Source: a virus. From it: DNA of 41,995 nucleotides. The number at the start of each line of letters is the position of its first letter. Position 1 is the stretch's first letter. The notes below the pieces were generated by a model. That model was not told the origin of the DNA, ran no database searches, and worked only from the letters and a program-made list of their open reading frames with translations. The translations under genes were made by a program, and so were the position numbers. Shown one piece after another: positions 36,913 to 41,995 of this stretch. Location: IMG/VR virus record IMGVR_UViG_3300036832_001176, positions 1 to 41,995 of that record. One strand, given 5' to 3'.

Positions 36913-38654
36913 TCGAACCCGTCCTTATTAGCTTTGTATGCAATGTACGCATCCATAAGAGCAGCTACATTATCGATCTTCTCGTCTTGTCTTCTCTTGA
37001 GAAGCTTTCGATTGCCATTGGTATCTTCCAACGTAATCGCGTTTCCCATTGCGAAAGACATTAGTGCTTGATCGAAGATCAGTAGCCGCTCTTCACTAAG
37101 AATCTTAAGCTCACCCAGAGGAACCGATTCCGTCTTGGCACCTTGAATCACTTTCTCAATACCATACGGCCCGTTCTCTGCTTCCCAGCGAGTAACAAAT
37201 TCTTTTGCGTTGTATGGGTCGAAACCTAGGCAACGAACATCATATGAAGAAGTCTCAATAAAGTGATCAAGATCCTCGTAGACTTCCATCATGTCAAGAA
37301 CCGTACCTTCCAAGACATGAAGACTGGCTTCGTTGATAAACTCCTCATACTTCGCGCGCATGGCTCCAGGAAGTTTCATCAACGTCAACGAGGTTATGTA
37401 GCTACGAGTCTTGACTCCGAATTTCTCGTGGCCTAAAGGAAACAGGAAGGTGAATGCGCAGAAGTCATCGCCCTGCGATAGGTCAGCCCCAAGAGCACAC
37501 GGCAAACTCCAGAATTCGCGATGACGATGCGGAAGAGTCTCTTCGTACGTGAAGAAGTATGTGTAGCCTTCCATTGGAATACCAAATCGTTTCGCGAGGA
37601 TGTCATTACGCGAAGCGGGAGCTTTTTCTGCTCGTTCAACATCTAACTGATATGTCTCGTAAGAGATGGTAGCTCCAAGATTTGGATTTGCTTTCAACCA
37701 AGTCGCTGGATCGTTGACTTCTTCAAGTTCATCAAGTTTGTAATGCCAGATAGAAACATGCGGAGCTAGATACTCACCCCTAAGAATGTCAGCTAGTTCC
37801 ATTTTGATTGTGTCACCTGAACCTGCTCGAACGGTTCCTTCTGAAGTGATGGCAACAATCAAATAGTCTTCAAGTTTTGATGCACCTTGCTCAACAGCAC
37901 CCACCACATCTTCTCTAAGGTCACCTGAAAGCCATTCATCAATTGTAGAGATCTTTGGCCGCAGTCCTTGGAGCTTGTTAATAGCCATGGGTCGAACTTC
38001 TAGTAACGAGCCAGTAAGAAAGTTTTCAACGCCCTTTTTGGTCGCAGCCAATTTGACTCGATTAGCTCTCGAACCCGTTGTATTCTGAAGTGACCCCTCT
38101 GTTAGGAATCTGAACAAAGGTCCGCGCGCGCGTGTGATAGCTGTCCGACACGGAGACATAACCTCATCAGCTTGCTTCATTGTTGGCGCTGTGGTAATCT
38201 GATGCGTAGTCGATGTGTCTACATTCAAAAAGTAACTTTGAATGGCAGATGCATACATTGACTTGGCTGCTCCACGAGCTACGATCAGATACTGTTTTAG
38301 AATCAATCGTTTCTTGACTTGGCGATGCTCATAGTGTCCACCATGATTATCTTTAGTTGGCACATAGACACTTCGCTCAACAAAGTAGTACCAGCCAAAG
38401 ATTTGTTCTGACCAAAGTTTGAAGGTATCTAGAAGATGCAGATCAGAGCCATCTGTCAATGTCAATTCACTCTCACAGAAACGAATGAATCCATCTACTG
38501 CAGTATCGTCATAGTAAATGTTAGGATTAGCGATGAGCGCGTCAATCCGATTCATCTCCATAGAGATTTCACGATTTACCGGAATTTCGCCTCGGAGAAC
38601 TGCCTCACGAAATTGCCTATAGTAGATCGGTGTCGCACTATTAGACAGACCCAA
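36909..38654 (-). CDS. terL: Terminase large subunit
   Basis: A 581-residue DNA-packaging motor. ATPase: ARGAAKS (126-132) as a deviant Walker A, STIDE (236-240) as Walker B with catalytic glutamate, and AITSEGT coupling motif nearby. Nuclease: GADLSQGDD (389-397), GFDPYNA (477-483) and DEKIDNVAALMDA (557-569) provide the metal-binding acids. Fits the Terminase_1 family in length. TTG start at 38654 with AAAGGGGG upstream. It lies well after the small terminase and HNH genes, with lysis and connector genes between. Confidence 0.93.
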   Translation of the reverse strand: MGLSNSATPIYYRQFREAVLRGEIPVNREISMEMNRIDALIANPNIYYDDTAVDGFIRFCESELTLTDGSDLHLLDTFKLWSEQIFGWYYFVERSVYVPTKDNHGGHYEHRQVKKRLILKQYLIVARGAAKSMYASAIQSYFLNVDTSTTHQITTAPTMKQADEVMSPCRTAITRARGPLFRFLTEGSLQNTTGSRANRVKLAATKKGVENFLTGSLLEVRPMAINKLQGLRPKISTIDEWLSGDLREDVVGAVEQGASKLEDYLIVAITSEGTVRAGSGDTIKMELADILRGEYLAPHVSIWHYKLDELEEVNDPATWLKANPNLGATISYETYQLDVERAEKAPASRNDILAKRFGIPMEGYTYFFTYEETLPHRHREFWSLPCALGADLSQGDDFCAFTFLFPLGHEKFGVKTRSYITSLTLMKLPGAMRAKYEEFINEASLHVLEGTVLDMMEVYEDLDHFIETSSYDVRCLGFDPYNAKEFVTRWEAENGPYGIEKVIQGAKTESVPLGELKILSEERLLIFDQALMSFAMGNAITLEDTNGNRKLLKRRQDEKIDNVAALMDAYIAYKANKDGFE

Positions 38655-38674
38655 CGCTAACCCCCTTTTCTAAA

Positions 38675-39163
38675 CTAGAGAGCTGCAGCAACACCTAATT
38701 TAGCAGCCTTTGACACAACCTTTTTCTTAGAAATCTTTGATACTGCTTCCATGGTTGCTTTCTGTCCTTCAGGAGATTTCAAATATGAAGTAACAAATTT
38801 GGATCCCTTTTCGAAATGACTTTCAGGACCCAATCTTTTAGCTTGCTGCTCCAAATTCTTACGCATATTGTATTTTTGCAACTCATCATTTGAAAGAGCG
38901 TGTGTACCACTCTTTTTGAGTTTCTGTTCTACTATTCTTGCCGAGACAGCATCTGGATGCGCTGGTAAACCTCGCCCACCTTTAGTTGTTACTATAGTTT
39001 TAATCTGTGGATTCGATTTCGTCTTGACTGATACTTCACTTTTTGATTTCTTCTTCGAAGAACTACCTGAACTCTCAGACCCACCACTTCTATGAACGCC
39101 CCACTTCATCCCCAGAACCCCATGATGAGCAAGTACCTTTTGGATCACTTCCTCATTATCCAT
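38675..39163 (-). CDS. Tagged basic protein with HHGVLGMKWGVHR
   Basis: A 162-residue basic protein from the ATG at 39163 (CAGGAG upstream; TAATG overlap with the previous stop). After EVIQKVLA comes HHGVLGMKWGVHR (13-25), then a serine/lysine-rich linker (GGSESSGSSSKKKSKSE). A helical C-terminal region follows (ARIVEQKLKKSG, KYNMRKNLEQQAKRL) with a weakly hydrophobic end. No enzyme motif. Tagged proteins of this kind occur near capsid genes in many uncultured phages. An internal virion or scaffold-like protein is my best guess. Confidence 0.65.
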   Translation of the reverse strand: MDNEEVIQKVLAHHGVLGMKWGVHRSGGSESSGSSSKKKSKSEVSVKTKSNPQIKTIVTTKGGRGLPAHPDAVSARIVEQKLKKSGTHALSNDELQKYNMRKNLEQQAKRLGPESHFEKGSKFVTSYLKSPEGQKATMEAVSKISKKKVVSKAAKLGVAAAL

Positions 39164-39582
39164 TAGGCTACTCTCCTGCCCGGCCACGGATACCAAGGAT
39201 AATCCGGAGGAGGCGTTGGGTCCGGATTGGGATCTACCCATCCTGTTTCCTCTCGATGAACATTCAAACGCCACTCGAGTTCTTTGATCTGCTCATTTAG
39301 TGCAGTGATGACAAACGATGTTGAGGGAGGATCAAACAGCATACGAACCCGCAAATATACATAAGTCTTGACTGTATTATATTGAAGATCGGTATCTGTT
39401 ATGAAATCGGTCCAAACGGCAGTTTCATCTTCAATCATGAAACCTTCGGCAGGACCAACGCCCAATTGGGTGAGAGTAGAAAATGCAGTGTTGATATGAG
39501 TTGTGACATCATGATCAAACGCAGTATAGTCTTCTGCAAGTCCCAATATCTTCTTAGTGCCTATAAGAATACTAGTTTCCAA
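39163..39582 (-). CDS. gp6-like head-tail connector (adaptor)
   Basis: A 139-residue protein beginning at TTG 39582, chosen because AAGGAGGG lies seven bases upstream. ETSILIGTKKILGLAEDYTA, FDHDVTTHINTAFSTLTQLG, GFMIEDETAVWTDF, VKTYVYLRVRMLFDPP, NEQIKELEWRLN: the standard features of gp6-like adaptors that bind below the portal. The proline-rich end (PTPPPDYPWYPWPG) is an addition. It sits upstream of terminase rather than after the capsid gene, an order found in some gut phages. Confidence 0.82.
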   Translation of the reverse strand: METSILIGTKKILGLAEDYTAFDHDVTTHINTAFSTLTQLGVGPAEGFMIEDETAVWTDFITDTDLQYNTVKTYVYLRVRMLFDPPSTSFVITALNEQIKELEWRLNVHREETGWVDPNPDPTPPPDYPWYPWPGRRVA

Positions 39583-39598
39583 CTGCTCACCCTCCTTT

Positions 39599-39694
39599 CT
39601 ATCGAATAACTGCGCCTGCAAGATACAGGATAAGAAACACAACCACGAATATTACTAAAATATAAAGTAATAGATAAAGCGGGTCGTATCTCAT
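39599..39694 (-). CDS. Membrane peptide (31 aa), possible holin-like
   Basis: A tiny frame starting MRYDPLYLLLYILVIFVVVF, nearly all hydrophobic, ending LAGAVIR. The ATG overlaps the TGA of the amidase gene (ATGA). A one-helix peptide coupled directly to an endolysin could be a pinholin-like or regulatory lysis peptide. No ribosome site better than coupling is seen, and no family is recognised. Confidence 0.55.
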   Translation of the reverse strand: MRYDPLYLLLYILVIFVVVFLILYLAGAVIR

Positions 39695-40554
39695 TTCGGC
39701 AGGTTACTAAACCCAGCCTTCTGTTTACCTGCTTCACCACCAGACCAAGATGTTGAATTTGGCTTCTGCCAAAGATGAACAGGATTGCCATCAGCTTCCA
39801 GAGCAAATACTTCAAGCGTGCCTGAAGCCGATTTTGATGCTGACAAACCAATAAGCTTCTCGTTTGACTTTGCCAGAACTCCGCCGTCGTTCCAATCAGT
39901 TTCAGCACCGCGTTGAAAGCGATACCAAACGGTTTTTTTATCTGAGCCAACCCAAAATACGTGAAGCGAACCGCCATCTGATACTGCTGAAGCCATCATA
40001 TCTGTTTCCTCCTCAGAAGGTGCAGGTGTAGGACTCGATCCGCTGCCACCACGAGCCATATCCAAAACATGGTCCATGGGGAAGCCAGAACCACAATCAT
40101 GATGCCCGCCACCACCTGAGCCAAGATCTACGTGTTGACAAACCCCAACGCCAGACCCTTGCGCCTGAGATGAATTGAGCCTTGTGATAGGGATTCCGTA
40201 ATACGCCGCTTCTTCCGCAATCCATTTTGCACAATTGTCAAGCATGTTGGCGTGATTGTTCAGCCATTCATTTTGTGACCACGAAGCAAACCCGCACAGT
40301 TCGATTGAGACAGCTGCAGGGTTGTAATTTGCTTGTGTCCATGCTTTATTACCACGTTTTACATACTCGCCAACGGTGTTGCTTTTGTCGTCGGCACCGA
40401 CATGACTACTTGCGCCTACATTCCCTTGGAAGAAACTTCCTAGAGATTCGATGGTTCGAGAACCTTCTGCTGTATGCAGAACAATGAGTCGGACGCCGCT
40501 GCCACCACGGCTGGAATAATTTGGAGATGGGATCCATACTCGTTTCAGAGACAT
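39691..40554 (-). CDS. N-acetylmuramoyl-L-alanine amidase endolysin with beta-propeller-like binding domain
   Basis: A 287-residue endolysin. The Amidase_2/PGRP domain (about 1-170) shows zinc-site residues in VLHTAEG (H27), CQHVDLG (H141) and HHDCGSGFPMD (H151/H152, C154). It should cut the bond between muramic acid and L-alanine. After a linker (GGSGSSPTPAPSEEE) the last 100 residues carry repeated VFWVGSDKKTVWYRFQ and VFALEADGNPVHLW blocks, as in tectonin/PLL-type propellers that bind sugars. GGGAGGA precedes the ATG at 40554. No signal peptide is present, so release needs a holin. Confidence 0.87.
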   Translation of the reverse strand: MSLKRVWIPSPNYSSRGGSGVRLIVLHTAEGSRTIESLGSFFQGNVGASSHVGADDKSNTVGEYVKRGNKAWTQANYNPAAVSIELCGFASWSQNEWLNNHANMLDNCAKWIAEEAAYYGIPITRLNSSQAQGSGVGVCQHVDLGSGGGGHHDCGSGFPMDHVLDMARGGSGSSPTPAPSEEETDMMASAVSDGGSLHVFWVGSDKKTVWYRFQRGAETDWNDGGVLAKSNEKLIGLSASKSASGTLEVFALEADGNPVHLWQKPNSTSWSGGEAGKQKAGFSNLPK

Positions 40555-40742
40555 TAGTCCTCCCTTTTTACGAACGGACGGCAAACAATGCGAACTTGAG
40601 CAACGCTTTTATCAGCAACATAGACAGGTCCTGCTTCGCCCTCTTTAATAGCAATTGCAGTCCAGCCAATCAAATTACATAAATCTTCTTTGGAACCACC
40701 TATGTAAACACCACCATCAGGTTTCACATCGAATGCCAGCAT
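40554..40742 (-). CDS. Small conserved phage protein (62 aa)
   Basis: From the ATG at 40742 (GAGGA upstream). MLAFDVKPDGGVYIGGSKED, then a weakly hydrophobic GWTAIAIKEG and VAQVRIVCRPF. A small beta protein with no catalytic motif. Its TAA overlaps the amidase ATG (TAATG), so it belongs to the same lysis/packaging transcript. Function unknown. Confidence 0.65.
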   Translation of the reverse strand: MLAFDVKPDGGVYIGGSKEDLCNLIGWTAIAIKEGEAGPVYVADKSVAQVRIVCRPFVKRED

Positions 40743-40752
40743 TGTCCTCGAA

Positions 40753-41007
40753 TCAGGAAGCTTCCTGTTCCTCTGGCTCCGACTCTTCTTGCTCTTGCTT
40801 CGACTTCTCATGCGCCGTCGGAATTTGAGGATTCAGTCTACGATAGTTATGCTCTTCACGCTGCTTGTCTACAGCTAGCCGTCGATCATCATGTTCGTCC
40901 AGAAATCGAGCATCTTCCGGATCGTCTAGCGGACCACGATGCGGATCACTGGGCTCTTCGTTTGGCTCTGGGTTCGGCTCAACATCTTTGAATCCTTCTA
41001 CACCCAT
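40753..41007 (-). CDS. Acidic, charged protein (84 aa), unknown
   Basis: Starts GVEGFKDVEPNPEPNEEPSD and is almost wholly made of Glu, Asp, Arg, Pro and Gln, ending EQEESEPEEQEAS. It is predicted to be disordered. It has AAGGAA before the ATG at 41007. It lies between a small membrane protein and the lysis genes. Acidic disordered proteins can act as scaffold or antirestriction mimics, but nothing proves either. Confidence 0.6.
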   Translation of the reverse strand: MGVEGFKDVEPNPEPNEEPSDPHRGPLDDPEDARFLDEHDDRRLAVDKQREEHNYRRLNPQIPTAHEKSKQEQEESEPEEQEAS

Positions 41008-41172
41008 TTATTCGTTCCTTTCCTTTGACGAACGATCTAATCCTTCTTTAAAAGCTGCCATCCTAGCTTCGCAAGCTTTTTCTTCGTGTTTTACTATCGC
41101 TTTAATTGCCCAGACAGAACCAGCAACTGTACCAAGAGCAGTTACAATCCCAGCTATGAACTCCCATAGCAT
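41008..41172 (-). CDS. Small membrane protein, possible holin
   Basis: A 54-residue protein: N-terminal helix LWEFIAGIVTALGTVAGSVW, then a charged helix (KHEEKACEARMAAFKEGL). The N-out, single-helix, charged-tail design fits small phage holins and XhlA-like membrane proteins. It ends one base before the acidic gene. The endolysin lies two genes downstream, which favours a holin call, but I have no family match. Confidence 0.6.
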   Translation of the reverse strand: MLWEFIAGIVTALGTVAGSVWAIKAIVKHEEKACEARMAAFKEGLDRSSKERNE

Positions 41173-41176
41173 TTGT

Positions 41177-41590
41177 TTACCATAACTTCGTATCCCCGGG
41201 TTGTCTTACAATCGGTCCTCTAGGTAAAGAGTTTTCATTTCCGAAATGAATTGCGTTATGCGTTTGAAGCGACGTTGTGATAAGGTACCTAGGATCAGTA
41301 ATCCAATCAGAAGCGTGTTTTATATCATCTGATGACATAGGATTCATGTGATGAACTACTAGATCTGTATATATGTCATATCCTTCAATACCAAGATCAC
41401 ATCCGTTATCTCGAACGATTACTGCATTACGAGCTTGTTTCCACATCTGTGATCTATAAAAATGCTGATTCAGCCATCGATCAAACCCAAATGTGCTGTA
41501 TCCAACTTCCCCAGTCAATCTAAGGTATTCAAAGCGTTCTTCAAACGTTTTCAACCGGCGAAGCTCAGAGTATGTCCGTATCCTCGACAT
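41177..41590 (-). CDS. HNH endonuclease (packaging-associated)
   Basis: A 137-residue HNH nuclease from the ATG at 41590 (GGAGGAAA upstream). VRDNGCDLGIEGYDI (about 59-73) precedes VVHHMNPMSSDDI (78-90) with the paired histidines; LITTSLQTHNAIHFG (103-117) supplies the asparagine and last histidine. This family sits next to the small terminase in many cos phages and is needed with terminase for cleavage of the concatemer. Its start lies inside the small terminase gene. Confidence 0.85.
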   Translation of the reverse strand: MSRIRTYSELRRLKTFEERFEYLRLTGEVGYSTFGFDRWLNQHFYRSQMWKQARNAVIVRDNGCDLGIEGYDIYTDLVVHHMNPMSSDDIKHASDWITDPRYLITTSLQTHNAIHFGNENSLPRGPIVRQPGDTKLW

Positions 41591-41939
41591 TTTCCTCCGA
41601 AAGCGGCATATCTCCAGCATATGAACGCATTGCCTTGATAGCATCGACATATAGCTCTTCGATACGTTGCTGAGACTCTATCTGCTCTTTCTTGACCGCA
41701 AGAAGTTCGTTTTCATGCTCAAGCCTCTGTTGTTCCAGGCGTTCACGAGTCGAACCGAGCTTTAAGAAATGTGTAAGTACCTGAGACGATGCCGTTCCCG
41801 CTCGAATCTGCTCTTCGGCAAGATCATTGGCCAACGAAACCATCTCGTTTTCCCGAGCCTCTGGAGTTGTCGCGGGTTTGCGGCGAGTTTCTTTGGCTTC
41901 ATCCCTCCTTCGCCTTGCTGCCACGCGACATCCTTTCAC
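41565..41939 (-). CDS. Terminase small subunit-like protein
   Basis: About 124 residues. RRKPATTPEARENEMVSLAN, DLAEEQIRAGTASSQVLTHF, LKLGSTRERLEQQRLEHEN, then a coiled-coil. I recognise ATTPEARENxxxxLAxDLAExQ as a phage family taken to be the small terminase, recognising the DNA end. The start is ATG 41939 or, perhaps better, GTG 41924, which has AAAGGA seven bases upstream. It is the first gene of the packaging operon, about 25-40 bases from the terminal repeat. Confidence 0.75.
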   Translation of the reverse strand: MKGCRVAARRRRDEAKETRRKPATTPEARENEMVSLANDLAEEQIRAGTASSQVLTHFLKLGSTRERLEQQRLEHENELLAVKKEQIESQQRIEELYVDAIKAMRSYAGDMPLSEENVEDTDIL

Positions 41940-41962
41940 TTTTGTTTGTGCGAAAGTCCCTC

Positions 41963-41978
41963 CGGGGGTATTTTTAGG
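41963..41978. repeat. Terminal direct repeat, right copy
   Basis: CGGGGGTATTTTTAGG, identical to bases 1-16. The final GG is also the first two bases of the adapter match, so the genomic part could end at 41976. See the left copy for the packaging interpretation. Confidence 0.7.
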
Positions 41979-41995
41979 CGACCACCGAGATCTAC
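41977..41995. other. Illumina P5 adapter sequence (assembly artefact)
   Basis: The last 19 bases, GGCGACCACCGAGATCTAC, match positions 9-27 of the standard Illumina P5 oligonucleotide exactly. They are not phage sequence. The joint to the terminal repeat suggests many reads ended here, compatible with a fixed physical end. The adapter orientation is not that of ordinary read-through, so a chimeric read is also possible. Confidence 0.95.

Overview
The window looks like the near-complete genome of a tailed bacteriophage with siphovirus morphology. Every gene I accept is on the minus strand, so the map reads right to left from about 41.9 kb down to 0.1 kb. Two protein types point to an actinobacterial host: an Rpf-type muralytic domain (7652-7987) and a ReqiPepy6 Gp37-like tail hub (20406-21533). 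Base composition is moderate, mid-forties percent GC by eye, so a high-GC soil actinomycete is not the obvious host. No integrase, repressor or rRNA gene was found. The only tRNA-like sequence is a 3' half inside a leader RNA.

Layout in order of transcription. (1) Right end to 36.6 kb: terminal repeat, small terminase, HNH endonuclease, small membrane and acidic proteins, amidase endolysin, a tiny membrane peptide, gp6-like connector, large terminase, and two proteins carrying an HHGVLGMKWGVHR peptide. (2) 36.5-32.5 kb: portal, a fused prohead protease and major capsid protein, head-tail connectors and tail terminator. (3) 32.5-20.4 kb: two related major tail proteins flanking a tail assembly chaperone, a LamG/glycine-rich fibre block, gp10-like protein, a 1529-residue tape measure, distal tail protein and tail hub. 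(4) 20.4-13.3 kb: small, mostly membrane-anchored proteins. Much of this stretch (16.4-20.2 kb) is built from short transcription units sharing a repeated promoter, TCGCA-N14-TATAATGAGA, several with their own terminators. (5) 13.3-8.2 kb: replication, led by one 1246-residue polypeptide joining an SF3 helicase, an AEP primase domain and a family B DNA polymerase, followed by a likely ssDNA-binding protein and small accessory proteins. (6) 8.2-7.2 kb: an Rpf-type cell-wall enzyme between two structured RNA candidates. (7) 7.2-0.1 kb: SF2 helicase, NUMOD4-type protein, a lyase-like or lectin-like protein of foreign base composition, two PD-(D/E)XK nucleases, and a 933-residue protein with hallmarks of a two-barrel RNA polymerase.

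The most exciting item is that 933-residue protein. It has a DFDGD metal-binding motif, an upstream R-x-P strand and a downstream hS-x-V-x-D-x-x-K motif resembling RDR/QDE-1/YonO-type single-chain RNA polymerases. It also has helix-turn-helix segments at both ends and an N-terminal HYGTPRHSGRYPWGSG peptide that resembles the tags on two structural-region proteins. It may be a virion-delivered or late-acting phage RNA polymerase. The last 19 bases of the window match the Illumina P5 adapter, so the true genome end lies just before them, in a 16-base repeat also present at base 1.
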